NCBI RefSeq assembly: GCF_007197755.1
Contig: NZ_CP041636.1
Location: forward strand, 1,214,001 to 1,278,000
DNA from: Ferrovibrio terrae
GTDB lineage: Bacteria > Pseudomonadota > Alphaproteobacteria > Ferrovibrionales > Ferrovibrionaceae
Length of the DNA stretch: 64,000 nucleotides
Direction of reading: 5' to 3'
This document shows, piece after piece, positions 31,936 to 40,403 of this stretch; position 1 is the stretch's first letter; each line of letters opens with the position of its first letter. The notes beneath the pieces were generated by a model that had not been told where the DNA came from, did no database searches, and worked only from the letters and a program-made list of their open reading frames with translations. The position numbers were made by a program, and so were the translations under genes.

Positions 31936-33737
31936 AACGCTTCCTCCCAGCTTTTGGACAGTCGCATCGCGCAAACGATCAAACCAACCATCGAATAGGT
32001 CTGCGGGAAATTTCCCCATAGCTCACCTGTCGCCGTATCAATGTCTTCCGAAAGCAGTCCGAGATGGTTGCGCGAGGCGAGCAGCCCTTCGAACATCTGC
32101 CGCGCCTCGTCGCGCCGGCCGGTGGCGGCCAGTGCATCGACATACCAGAAGGTGCAGATCGAAAACGCGTTGTGCGGCAGGCCGAAATCGTCGGGCGCGA
32201 TATAGCGCATCAGGTGGCTGCCGCGTTTGAGATGCTTGCCGATCGCATCCACGGTGCCGAGGAAGCGCGGATCGTCGGCGGCCAGGAAACCGATCTCCTG
32301 CAGCAGCAGCAAGGAGGCATCGAGATCCTCGCCGTCGAAACTCTCGACGAAGCTGTTCAGCTTGGGATTCCAGGCATGTTCCAGAATGGCCTTGCGGATG
32401 CGTTCGGCATGGTCGCGCCAGTAGCCGGCGCGCGCCTCCAGCCCGAGCAGGCCGGCGATCCTGGCAAGACGGCGGCAGGCCGCCCAGCACATGGCGGCGG
32501 AATGCGTGTGCACCCGCGCGCGGCCGCGGAATTCCCATAATCCCGCATCATCGGTGAGCGCCAGCGCGGCGGCTTTTTCGCCCAGGCCTTCCAGCTGCTC
32601 GAACAGCGCGATGTCGCCACGGCGCGGCAGGCGCTTGTCGAAGAACATCTGCGCCACCGCCAGTACGATAGACCCATAGGTGTCGTTCTGGCGCTGCGAG
32701 AAGGCGGCATTGCCCTTGCGCACCGGACCCATGCCGCGATAGCCGGCGAGGCCCGGCATGGTCAGTTCTTCCAGCGACGCCGCCGGGTCGAGGCCATAGA
32801 CCGGCTGCAGCTCGATATCGGGATGCAGCGCCACGGTGGTGGTGATATAGCGGAGGAAATCCTCCATCGTCTTGGTGGCGCCCAGGCGATTCAATGCCTG
32901 CACGACGAAATAGGCATCGCGCATCCAGCAGAAGCGGTAATCCCAGTTGCGCGGCGTGTCGGCGGCTTCGGGGATCGAGGTGGTCAATGCGGCGAGAATC
33001 GCGCCGGTTTCCTCATAGGCGCAGAGTTTCAGCGTGATGGCGGCGCGGATCACCGCCTCCTGCCATTCGAACGGCACCGAGAGATAGCGCACCCATTCGA
33101 TCCAGTATTCGATGGTGCGTTCCTGGAATTCACGCGCCATATGGGTGAGCGAGGCCGTGAAGCTTTCGTCGGGCCCGAGCACCAGGGTCATGGGATGGGT
33201 GAGCGCGAATTCACTTTCGGCATCCACAAACGCAATCGGCGCGTCGGTGGTGAGGCGGAGCGCGGCGCCCGGTGCGGTGAAACGGATATGGTTGGAGCCC
33301 AGCGTACGGCTCGGCTGCGTCATGCCGTAATCGAATAATGGCCGGATGCGCACGCGCACCACCGGCGTGCCGCTGACCGGCTCGATGCGGCGGATCAGCA
33401 TAGCCGGGCGGTAGGTGCGGTCATACTGCTTGAAGCGCGGGCAGAAGTCGGTGATGCGGATGCTGGCACCGTTGGCATCGGTCAGCACCGTCACCAGCAC
33501 GGCGGTATTCTCGACATAGTGCTGCGAGGTCTGCTGCAGTCCGCGCAGCTCGACGGCGAAGATGCCCTCGCCCTCGATCTTGGGCGACAGCAGGTCGCAG
33601 AAGACCGGATCGCCATCCAGCCTGGGCGCGCAATGCCAGACGATCCGCGCCTGACGGTCGATCAGGGCGGCGATCACCGAGTTGCCGATGATGCCGAGAT
33701 CGAGCGAATTGCGATGTGCTGCTGTCGTTGTCGTCAT
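31920..33737 (-). CDS. Glycoside hydrolase family 15 protein (glucoamylase/trehalase-like)
   Basis: This 605-residue protein has the family's N-terminal beta-sandwich (LGIIGNSVIAALIDRQARIVWHCAPRLDGDPVF) and an (alpha/alpha)6 barrel with AADTPRNWDYRFCWMRDAYFVVQALNRLG. The acid is probably in the GLWEFRGRARVHTHSAAMCWAAC region, and SICTFWYVDALAATGRRDEA comes late. GH15 members hydrolyse alpha-1,4-glucans or trehalose. Its position between otsB and otsA, with an ATGA overlap to otsB and a 16-bp overlap to otsA, suggests action on trehalose or a related glucan. Confidence 0.9.
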   Translation of the reverse strand: MTTTTAAHRNSLDLGIIGNSVIAALIDRQARIVWHCAPRLDGDPVFCDLLSPKIEGEGIFAVELRGLQQTSQHYVENTAVLVTVLTDANGASIRITDFCPRFKQYDRTYRPAMLIRRIEPVSGTPVVRVRIRPLFDYGMTQPSRTLGSNHIRFTAPGAALRLTTDAPIAFVDAESEFALTHPMTLVLGPDESFTASLTHMAREFQERTIEYWIEWVRYLSVPFEWQEAVIRAAITLKLCAYEETGAILAALTTSIPEAADTPRNWDYRFCWMRDAYFVVQALNRLGATKTMEDFLRYITTTVALHPDIELQPVYGLDPAASLEELTMPGLAGYRGMGPVRKGNAAFSQRQNDTYGSIVLAVAQMFFDKRLPRRGDIALFEQLEGLGEKAAALALTDDAGLWEFRGRARVHTHSAAMCWAACRRLARIAGLLGLEARAGYWRDHAERIRKAILEHAWNPKLNSFVESFDGEDLDASLLLLQEIGFLAADDPRFLGTVDAIGKHLKRGSHLMRYIAPDDFGLPHNAFSICTFWYVDALAATGRRDEARQMFEGLLASRNHLGLLSEDIDTATGELWGNFPQTYSMVGLIVCAMRLSKSWEEAFWRGS

Positions 33738-34534
33738 GCCGCAGCTCCATCGCGCATGGCAAAATCGGACAGCCATTTGCGCACCTGTGTCGGTGTAGCA
33801 AAGGCCACGATGGGCTTTCCCTGGGCGCGTCCGCGTTTCAGCGCCAGCTGGCCGACCGGAATGGCAAGTCCGCCATGTTCTTCCACGGCATGGAAACCGT
33901 CTTCATCCGTGCGGTCGTCACCGATGAACACCGCGACGCGATCGGCAAAAGCCGGCTGACGCATGAACAAATTCACCGCCGTGCCCTTGGACTGCTGCGC
34001 ATCCTTGATTTCCCACACGGCCTTGCCGTGCAGCAGCATCAGGCCGTCGAAGCCCGCCATCGCGGCCGCCAGGCGACCGCCGATCTCAGCGCCGAAATCC
34101 GGCGCGTTGCGATAATGCACGGCGAGCGCATGGGTCTTGCGTTCCACCACGATGCCGGGATGCAGGTTGCCGAGTTTCGCGGCCGCTTCATGCAGGCCGG
34201 CGGGCAGTGGCGCTTCGGACACGGATTGCGTTGCGGCGCCGGGCACCGGCCGCCATTCGCTGCCATGCTGGCCGCTGGCCGCGAGCTTCAGGGGATCGAA
34301 CAGTTTGTCGATTTCCGAGATCGGACGGCCGGAGACCAGCGCCAGCGCGCCGCTGAGCTTCTTCTCGGCGGCCTGCAGATCGTCGAGCAGGCGCGCCGGC
34401 ACCTGCACGCGATCCGGCGTGTCCGCGATATCGAGCAGCGTACCGTCGATATCGAGAAACAAGGCCCAGTTCGGTTGCGGCGGCGGCGGCGGCTGCAGGG
34501 CAGCCATCTGCCCCGGTGGCATAGAGTCGGTCAT
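33734..34534 (-). CDS. otsB: Trehalose-6-phosphate phosphatase
   Basis: The 266-residue HAD-superfamily phosphatase has motif I ALFLDIDGTLLDIADTPDRV (the two Asp of DxD), motif II ALVSGRP, and motif III/IV VAVFIGDDRTDEDGFHAVEEHGG. The C-terminus adds the cap used by OtsB. It removes phosphate from trehalose-6-phosphate, completing trehalose synthesis for osmotic and desiccation protection. The ATG at 34534 starts the unit. The 145 bp upstream holds AT-rich sequence and probably the operon promoter, since the next gene upstream is a separate hydrolase. Confidence 0.95.
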   Translation of the reverse strand: MTDSMPPGQMAALQPPPPPQPNWALFLDIDGTLLDIADTPDRVQVPARLLDDLQAAEKKLSGALALVSGRPISEIDKLFDPLKLAASGQHGSEWRPVPGAATQSVSEAPLPAGLHEAAAKLGNLHPGIVVERKTHALAVHYRNAPDFGAEIGGRLAAAMAGFDGLMLLHGKAVWEIKDAQQSKGTAVNLFMRQPAFADRVAVFIGDDRTDEDGFHAVEEHGGLAIPVGQLALKRGRAQGKPIVAFATPTQVRKWLSDFAMRDGAAA

Positions 34535-34679
34535 CCGTGTCTGCTTCCCCCGCCCCGAATGGGCAGGAATCATGTATTTTCTCGGTTTTCCGAGAAATAT
34601 ATAGAAAGCTAAACGACCGATTACAACCCCGGTTCCCTCCGCAGTCACAGGATGGAACGTATACGGCGGATTTAGGGGA

Positions 34680-35546
34680 TCAGCCGGCCCAGCGCAGGCC
34701 GCGGCGCGCCACCTGGGTGGCGATGTCGAGGAAGTCGACCAGCAGCGGATTGACCAGATCGGGCTGCTGCAGGGGTGCCATATGGCGGCCGCCCGCCACC
34801 TCAACGAAACGCGGCGCAGGCAGCAGCCGGCGCAGTTCGGCGACCACGCCGCGCGCCGCAATGGTGGTGTCGCTGCCACAGAGCAGCAGCACCGGCATGG
34901 TCAGCCGGCTGAAATCCGGCGGCGCATCGCGCCGACGCAGCACTTCACGGAATTCGTCCGCCACCTTGGGCATGCCGGCGGCGACCGTCTCCTGCATCGC
35001 CTCGGGCATCGCCTCGAATCCGCCGGGCGCGGTCCAGTAGCCGATGAAATGCGACGCCGCAGCGCGCAGGTTGCCGGCGGCGACCAGATCGACCAGACGC
35101 TGCGCCACCTGCGCGATCTCGCTCCAGGCCGCCTGCTGCTGGCTGTCGCGCAGCAGGGCGAACATCACCGGTTCATACACCGCCAGCGCTGCGATGCGTT
35201 CGGGATGCAGCAGGGCCAGTTCGATCCCGATGGCGCCACCATAGGAGTGGCCGACGACATGCACCGGGCCATCGACCTGCTGCAGCAGCGCACCGAGCAG
35301 ATCCATTTCATCCTGCACGATGGAGCGGCGCGCCGATGGCGCTGCTTCCGGCATCGGCGCATCGCGATAGCCGAACAGGTCGGGCGCGAGGATGCGCCAG
35401 CTCTGGCCGAGCTGCCCGACGAGCTGGCGCCACTGCCGGTGCGAGGCACCGCTGGAATGCAGCAGCAGCAGGGTGGGCGCACCGGCATCCGCGACGCCGT
35501 TGTCGAACCAGGACAGCCGGCCGGCGGTGGTTTCGAGCGTGGGCAT
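34680..35546 (-). CDS. Alpha/beta hydrolase
   Basis: This 288-residue protein has an oxyanion-hole stretch (LLLLHSSGASHRQW), nucleophile elbow HVVGHSYGGAIGIELALLHPERIAALAVYEP (Ser in GHSYGG), acid strand MPVLLLCGSDTTIAARG and a C-terminal His in VAGGRHMAPLQQPDLVNPLLVDFL. All triad positions are present, so it should be active as an esterase, lipase or C-C hydrolase; the substrate is unknown. It lies 11 bp downstream of the MddA-like gene on the same strand and so belongs to a three-gene unit starting at 37263. Confidence 0.88.
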   Translation of the reverse strand: MPTLETTAGRLSWFDNGVADAGAPTLLLLHSSGASHRQWRQLVGQLGQSWRILAPDLFGYRDAPMPEAAPSARRSIVQDEMDLLGALLQQVDGPVHVVGHSYGGAIGIELALLHPERIAALAVYEPVMFALLRDSQQQAAWSEIAQVAQRLVDLVAAGNLRAAASHFIGYWTAPGGFEAMPEAMQETVAAGMPKVADEFREVLRRRDAPPDFSRLTMPVLLLCGSDTTIAARGVVAELRRLLPAPRFVEVAGGRHMAPLQQPDLVNPLLVDFLDIATQVARRGLRWAG

Positions 35547-35557
35547 GACGTGTCTCC

Positions 35558-36301
35558 TCAGACCTTGAAACCGGGGATCAGCGCCGGCACGCGGCTGCGA
35601 TAGGCACGATAGCGGTCGCCGAACGTGGCGATCAGGTCGCGCTCCTCGCAGATGATGCCGACCAGGATGTAGGCGGACATGCCGATCGCGAACAGCAAAT
35701 GGCTGACGCTCATCTGCGGTGTGGCCCAGAAGGTGATGAGCCAGCCGGTGTAGATAGGATGCCGCATATAGCGATACGCATAGACCATGCGGAAGTCACT
35801 GGCCGGTGCGGGCTTGCCGCGCCAGTGGCGCCAGGCCTGCGCCAGGCCGAAGAGTTCGAAATGATCGATCATCCAGGTGGCAGCCACCAGCAGCAGCCAG
35901 CCGGCACCAAACAACGCCCAGAGCAACAGCGTGAGAATGTCGTCGTCACTGCGCCAGACCATGCCGGGCAGCGGCTGCCAGAACAGCAGTACCGTCAGCA
36001 GTGCCGGAGAGCTGACAAACATATACGTCGCGCGCTCCAGGTGCGGCGGCACAAAGGTGGTGAGCCAGCGCTTGAAGCCCGGCCGCGCCATGACGCTGTG
36101 CTGCAGGCCGAACAGCGCGATCAGGCCGAGATCGACGGCACCGGCCAGCCAGGGCGACAACGGCGGCCAGATCGAGGAATCGACCGTGATCGGCAGCTTA
36201 AACCCGGCAATCTCGGGCAGGCCGGTGAGGAACAGCGCCAGCGCGCCAGTGACGAGGTTGAAGCAGAGATAGGCGAAAGCGGCGAATGACAAACCGGCCA
36301 T
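35558..36301 (-). CDS. MddA-like integral membrane methyltransferase (isoprenylcysteine methyltransferase superfamily)
   Basis: The 247-residue protein has about five membrane helices. Conserved segments are LIALFGLQHSVMARPGFKRWLTTFVPPHLERATYM, MIDHFELFGLAQAWRHWRG and YRYMRHPIYTGWLITFWATPQMSVSHLLFAIGMSAYI. The last carries the RHPxYxG SAM-binding signature of ICMT-like enzymes. The LFGLQHS...ERATY pattern matches methanethiol S-methyltransferase (MddA), which makes dimethyl sulfide. NnrU-like relatives are an alternative. It is flanked by alpha/beta hydrolase genes at 2 bp and 11 bp, so it is almost certainly co-transcribed. Confidence 0.75.
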   Translation of the reverse strand: MAGLSFAAFAYLCFNLVTGALALFLTGLPEIAGFKLPITVDSSIWPPLSPWLAGAVDLGLIALFGLQHSVMARPGFKRWLTTFVPPHLERATYMFVSSPALLTVLLFWQPLPGMVWRSDDDILTLLLWALFGAGWLLLVAATWMIDHFELFGLAQAWRHWRGKPAPASDFRMVYAYRYMRHPIYTGWLITFWATPQMSVSHLLFAIGMSAYILVGIICEERDLIATFGDRYRAYRSRVPALIPGFKV

Positions 36302-36303
36302 GG

Positions 36304-37263
36304 TCAGAACTCCTGATGCTGGGGAAGAGATGAAAGGAAGGCGAGATAATCGGCAGCGACAGTGTCGGGTGCCTCGATCATCGGCAGATGTCCGCCCGGC
36401 AGCAGCAGCAAAGACGCATTCGCCAGGTGGTCGACCAGCAGCGTGGCGCCCGAAACGTGCCAGATGCGATCACGCTCGCCCCAGACGATGCGGGTCGGCA
36501 CCGTCATACCGTTGAGGCTGTGTTCCAGCGATACGGTCTCGTGGGCGAAAGCGTCGAAGACACTGCGATGGAAATCCGCCTTACCGAGCGCGCGTTCGGC
36601 CATGGCGTGTTTCACCGGTGCCGGGATGCGCGGCGGCGCGGCCATCAGCCAGTGCAGATAGGCGTCGAAGGCATAGATGCTGCGGATGAAGAGCGGATTG
36701 TCGCCGCCGGCTTGCAGATGGCGCTGCAGATCGCTGGGTGCAGCCGACAGCACGCCGCTTGGCCCCGGCAGCCACAGACTGCGCACGCGGCGCGGATGAG
36801 CTGCTGCATAGAGCGCGGCCACGCGCGCGCCCATGGAATTGCCGCCCAGATGCAACTGCTGCAGCCCGAGCGCATCGATGATCGCGGTCAGCGCCGCGAC
36901 CTGGTCGGCCAGACCGATGCCATGGCCAATCCAATGTGGACTGTCGCCGAAACCGGGCAGATCAATGGCGATCACGCGATGCTGCGGCGTGAGGAAGCGT
37001 GCAACGCGATTCCAGTTATCCTTTTCACCGCTGCTGCCATGCAGCAGCAGAATCGGCGCGGGGTCGGTTGCCGCACCGCCATCGAGATAGGCGATAGGCT
37101 GACCGCCGGCCGTGACGGTTTTCGCCACCAGGCCGGCGCGCTGGCGCTCAGCAGCCGTGACGACATCACGCCACGTCGCCGTGGGGAGAAAGAACCAGGC
37201 GGCCGCGCCGGTGAGAGCCAGCGCGGCCAGTGTGCAGACAAGGATAAACATGATGCGGTGCAT
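36304..37263 (-). CDS. Membrane-anchored alpha/beta hydrolase
   Basis: The 319-residue protein has an N-terminal hydrophobic anchor (about residues 4-27), then an alpha/beta hydrolase core with ILLLHGSSGEKDNWNRVARFL, VIAIDLPGFGDSP and the elbow LHLGGNSMGARVAALYA (Ser in GNSMG). TRIVWGERDRIWHVS supplies the acid strand, and LLLPGGHLPMIEAPDTVA the catalytic His. It heads the leftward unit hydrolase / MddA-like / hydrolase. Two copies of the 17-bp palindrome TATCAAT-N3-ATTGATA lie just upstream, so it is likely repressed by the nearby MarR protein. Confidence 0.88.
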   Translation of the reverse strand: MHRIMFILVCTLAALALTGAAAWFFLPTATWRDVVTAAERQRAGLVAKTVTAGGQPIAYLDGGAATDPAPILLLHGSSGEKDNWNRVARFLTPQHRVIAIDLPGFGDSPHWIGHGIGLADQVAALTAIIDALGLQQLHLGGNSMGARVAALYAAAHPRRVRSLWLPGPSGVLSAAPSDLQRHLQAGGDNPLFIRSIYAFDAYLHWLMAAPPRIPAPVKHAMAERALGKADFHRSVFDAFAHETVSLEHSLNGMTVPTRIVWGERDRIWHVSGATLLVDHLANASLLLLPGGHLPMIEAPDTVAADYLAFLSSLPQHQEF

Positions 37264-37294
37264 GGACCCGGTCGCCTCGGAACGGCGAGGAATA

Positions 37295-37329
37295 TATCAA
37301 TGTTATTGATATTATCAATATAGTTGATA
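37295..37329. promoter_or_regulatory. Two copies of a 17-bp palindromic operator (TATCAAT-N3-ATTGATA)
   Basis: TATCAATGTTATTGATA (37295-37311) is perfect, and TATCAATATAGTTGATA (37313-37329) has one mismatch. They lie 32-66 bp upstream of the hydrolase start in an AT-rich promoter island. The same site occurs upstream of the MarR gene at 38214. Confidence 0.75.
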
Positions 37330-37360
37330 TATCGCCGCCGCCGCGGGCTGGTTCTGGCCA

Positions 37361-38065
37361 CTAGCTTTTTGAAATCATTGCCATTTGTTGCAATGGCGCC
37401 GCCGCATACCGGCTCAGCGCGCAGGGTGTTTCGACATGCTCCTCGCGATCGAGGTGATGCAGCACGAGATGCCACCAGTTGTGGAGCGCCATGAAATTCT
37501 CGAGCGCGCCCGGCGCGCGCGGATCGACATTGCGGCTGTGGCGGCCCGCCGGCTGCTCCAGCCCGAAGGCCAGCATGTGGAGCATCGCATGAAGATGCGG
37601 CAGCGCCGCGCTCCAGGCCGGCAGTATGCGCCGCACGCGCACATGCAGGCTGCGCATGTCGCCACGATGGAAATCGATCAGATGCGCCATCTGGAGGGCC
37701 AGGCTGTCGCGCGGGTTGGCGATCAGGACGTCGTCGAAACATGCAGCGGCCGCCGCCAGACGGCCGCCGGCCCAGGCTTCCGCCGCCAGCACATGCAGCG
37801 TCTCGCGTTCGGTCCAGGCGAGGCGACGGGCCGTTGCAAGGCTCCGCTGCCCCGGCGCGATGCCGGAGACGTCCATGCGCGACAAATACAGATACGCGCG
37901 CAACAGATGCGCCATGGCGAAATCCGGCGCGGCCGCGATGGCCGCATCGGCCGCCTGCAGCGGATTGCCGATCAGGCAATGCAACTGAGCCAGTGCGGTC
38001 TCGAACGACGCCAGGGCTTCGACAGTCGCGCCGCTGACGGGGTGACCGGTCCGATCGTGAAGCAT
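37361..38065 (-). pseudogene. Truncated, internally deleted copy of a TTC38-family TPR gene
   Basis: The 234-codon frame reads MLHDRTGHPVSGATVEALASFETALAQLHCL and follows the intact paralogue at 38856-40199 almost residue for residue for 170 residues (APDFAMAHLLRA.LYLS.M, LATARRLA.TERETLH). It then loses about 60 residues, rejoins at the ALHNWWHLVLHHLDREEH motif and stops, lacking the C-terminal half of the family. A deletion plus loss of the C-terminal repeats suggests a decaying duplicate. It remains open, so a short product is possible. No clear Shine-Dalgarno is seen. Confidence 0.75.
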
Positions 38066-38213
38066 CTAGCAGCCGGACAGGAGAGACGGACCGCAGCGCA
38101 TGGCGGGAGCAGAAGGCTTCGCAAGCTGCCGAATATGCAGCGGGGAGTAACTCGACATGCCCTATCGTCGCCATGCGCCGTGGAAACCAGCATTGAAGGC
38201 AGCGTGTGAATAG

Positions 38214-38230
38214 TATCAATATAATTGATA
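38214..38230. promoter_or_regulatory. Third copy of the 17-bp MarR-type operator
   Basis: TATCAATATAATTGATA is a perfect TATCAAT-N3-ATTGATA palindrome, 98 bp before the MarR start. The 35 bp that follow (TATATCCCC...GGTTCTGGCCGCTAGC) repeat the sequence after the operators at 37330-37366, showing a duplicated promoter segment. Confidence 0.75.
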
Positions 38231-38327
38231 TATCCCCGCAGTGCGCCCCGGTTCTGGCCGCTAGCCCTGCGGGGTCATTCCTGTATGCTGCGCAGACGCT
38301 TCCGCCCCGGTTCCGGATTCCCGCCCC

Positions 38328-38831
38328 ATGACGGCCACCCAGAAATCCTCGTCTCCACGCAAGCCGGCGCCGCGCCAGACCCTCCTCGAGTCGGCGCGCG
38401 GCTCGGTGGATGAGACCATTTCGCTGTTTTACCTGGGCTACCGCGCCGGCGTGGCCGGGCCGAAGAAAGTGCTCGACAAACTGGCCTTCGGCCGGCCGCA
38501 TCACCGCATCCTCTATGTGGTGGCACGCCGGCCCGGCATCGCGATCGCCAACCTGATCGACCTGCTCGAGGTCTCGCGCCAGGCGCTGCACCGTCCCATG
38601 CGCGATCTGATCGCGCAGGGCTATCTGGTGCAGAAGCCGGCGCCGACCAATCGCCGGCTGACGCTGCTGTCGCTGACGCCCAAGGGCGCGGCGCTGGAAA
38701 GCCGGCTGACCGATCTGCAGTACGACGCCTTCGCCAAAGCTTTCTCCGTCACCGGACCAGAGGCCGAGCAGCAGTGGAAAGCCGTGATGCGCGCACTGGC
38801 CGAACAGGTGCGTCCCGCCTTTACCGTTTAG
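38328..38831 (+). CDS. MarR-like winged-helix transcriptional regulator
   Basis: The 167-residue protein has a winged helix at about residues 50-120: RPHHRILYVVARRPGIAIANLIDLLEVSRQALHRPMRDLIAQGYLVQKPAPTNRRLTLLSLTPKGA. The N-terminal tail is Lys/Pro/Ser rich. The TATCAAT-N3-ATTGATA palindrome upstream, also found twice before the hydrolase operon about 1 kb away, is the likely binding site. The protein would then control itself and the hydrolase/MddA-like unit. It is convergent with the intact TTC38-family gene, the two stops being 24 bp apart. Confidence 0.88.
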   Translation: MTATQKSSSPRKPAPRQTLLESARGSVDETISLFYLGYRAGVAGPKKVLDKLAFGRPHHRILYVVARRPGIAIANLIDLLEVSRQALHRPMRDLIAQGYLVQKPAPTNRRLTLLSLTPKGAALESRLTDLQYDAFAKAFSVTGPEAEQQWKAVMRALAEQVRPAFTV

Positions 38832-38848
38832 GCGCACCATCCGGATAC

Positions 38849-38867
38849 GTCGCGGTCAAGCCGCGAC
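38849..38867. terminator. Hairpin covering the stop codon of the TTC38-family gene
   Basis: GTCGCGG / CCGCGAC stem with a 5-nt loop. It lies in the 24 bp between the convergent MarR and TPR genes and includes the TPR stop codon. No T-tract is present, so the terminator role is uncertain. Confidence 0.35.
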
Positions 38868-40199
38868 GCGGTCGTTCGACAGCGCGAGATAGCGCAACGC
38901 CAGCGGACTTTTCGGCCGCGCATGCAGGCGTTCGGCGGTGAGGGCGCGCAGCAGGTTGTGATCGTCGGCGCGCCGCGCTGCTTCGAGCAGCGTGAGATCG
39001 AGCAGATCGCGCTGCGCATGGCTGCCGCCAAAGCGGTGCGCGATCGTGCGCATGCCACGCAGGCGTGCGATGCAATCCTGATACTCGCCATCCATGAACG
39101 AGGTCAGCGCCTTGGCCACAGGCAGGCCGACCTGCGAGGTCATCGCCGCATTGCTGAAATTGCTGCGCTCGGCCGAGCGGTGCAGTGTCTCGAGCTGGCG
39201 CGCGGCGAGATCCGTGCGGCCGGCGCCCAGATACGCGATCAGGCCATGCACGTCGTTGAAGGCATAGACGCCGTCATCGGCGGTGCTCGACCAGGCCTCG
39301 GCCAGTTCAGTCCAGCGTGCCGTGCCGATCTCGACGCCGCGCAGGTGAAGCCGCCACAACATGGCGGAAGCATCGACGAGATCGAGGATCACAGTGGAAC
39401 CGCCGCCGCGCACCTTGTCGTCGTACAGACGCAGCACCTGTGCATGATCGTCGTGCTCCAGGTGATAGAGCATCAGATGCCACCAATTGTGCACCGCCAT
39501 CATGTTGTCGGGTGCCCAGTGCTGTTCGCGCGTGGTGGCCCAGCGGATGCCATCTTCGACACGACCCTGCATTTCCATCACATGCAGCACGGCATGGTGC
39601 GCCCAGGCATCGCGCGGATTGAGATCACAGGCGCGGCGGCCGGCGGATTCCGCCGCCGCGTAATCGCCGGTTTCCTCCAGGCCGAAGCCGAGCATGCCAA
39701 GGACCGCGTGATGATTCGGCAAGTTCGCGCTCCACGATGGCAGCACGCGCAGCACGCGATCGCGCAGATTGCGCGCATCGCCGCGATAGAAATCGAGCAG
39801 GTGACCCATCTGTAGCGCAAGACTATCGCGTGGCGCAGCGAGCAGGATATCGTCGAAGCGTTCGGAGGCTGCCTCGAAGCGGCCGCCAGCCCAGGCCTCG
39901 GCCGCGACAGTGTGCAGGGTTTCGCGTTCCGTGCTGGCCAGACGGCGCGCGGTGCTGATGCTCTGCAACGCCGGCACGATACCGGGCGCTTCCATGCCCG
40001 AGAGATAGAGATGCGCGCGCAGCAGATGCGCCATGGCGAAGTCGGGTGCCGCCGCAATGGCAGCCTCAGCGGTCTCGAGCGGGTTGCCGGTATAGGTGTG
40101 AAACTGGCCCAGCGCGGTCTCGAACAGCGCCAGCGCCTCGTCCGTGGCGCCGCTGAGGCCATGACCGGCCTGATCGTGCAGCATGACTATGGTCTCCAT
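38856..40199 (-). CDS. TTC38-family tetratricopeptide-repeat protein
   Basis: This 447-residue all-helical TPR protein has the family's hallmark MAVHNWWHLMLYHLEHDDHAQVLRLYDDKVRG (about residues 230-262). Preceding TPRs include AAPDFAMAHLLRAHLYLSGME and YAAAESAGRRACDLNPRDAWAHHAVLHVMEMQGR, and AFNDVHGLIAYLGAGRTDLAARQLETL comes late. There is no signal peptide or membrane segment. TTC38-like proteins are widespread in bacteria and eukaryotes with no assigned biochemical role. A broken paralogue lies 0.8 kb downstream. A GACTAGTC-centred site upstream may bind the TetR protein encoded divergently at 40404. Confidence 0.88.
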   Translation of the reverse strand: METIVMLHDQAGHGLSGATDEALALFETALGQFHTYTGNPLETAEAAIAAAPDFAMAHLLRAHLYLSGMEAPGIVPALQSISTARRLASTERETLHTVAAEAWAGGRFEAASERFDDILLAAPRDSLALQMGHLLDFYRGDARNLRDRVLRVLPSWSANLPNHHAVLGMLGFGLEETGDYAAAESAGRRACDLNPRDAWAHHAVLHVMEMQGRVEDGIRWATTREQHWAPDNMMAVHNWWHLMLYHLEHDDHAQVLRLYDDKVRGGGSTVILDLVDASAMLWRLHLRGVEIGTARWTELAEAWSSTADDGVYAFNDVHGLIAYLGAGRTDLAARQLETLHRSAERSNFSNAAMTSQVGLPVAKALTSFMDGEYQDCIARLRGMRTIAHRFGGSHAQRDLLDLTLLEAARRADDHNLLRALTAERLHARPKSPLALRYLALSNDRVAA

Positions 40200-40209
40200 C
40201 TTGAAACTA

Positions 40210-40223
40210 ACAGACTAGTCGGT
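40210..40223. promoter_or_regulatory. TetR-type operator candidate
   Basis: ACAGACTAGTCGGT is a near-palindrome around GACTAGTC, 11 bp upstream of the TTC38-family start. A related ACCGACCAGCCCGTATAA lies just before the divergent TetR gene. Both are followed by TATAA-like sequence, consistent with promoter-overlapping operators. Confidence 0.5.
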
Positions 40224-40403
40224 ATAAATAAGACGCACCAATCCCGTCAAGGTATACATTGCACCCGTACAACAACTTGCCATATTAGGAGTTTAGCCCT
40301 TGAATTATCTATAACTTCCAGGGGTTATGCGGTCAGTTGCTCACAGCCTTGTGAAACCGACCAGCCCGTATAATAATCCGCTCACCATCCACTGGAGGCC
40401 GCT

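Noticed and set aside
36972-38840. Leftward 622-codon frame spanning the hydrolase, TTC38 fragment and MarR genes
   Set aside because: It crosses several well-supported genes in another frame and contains no domain.
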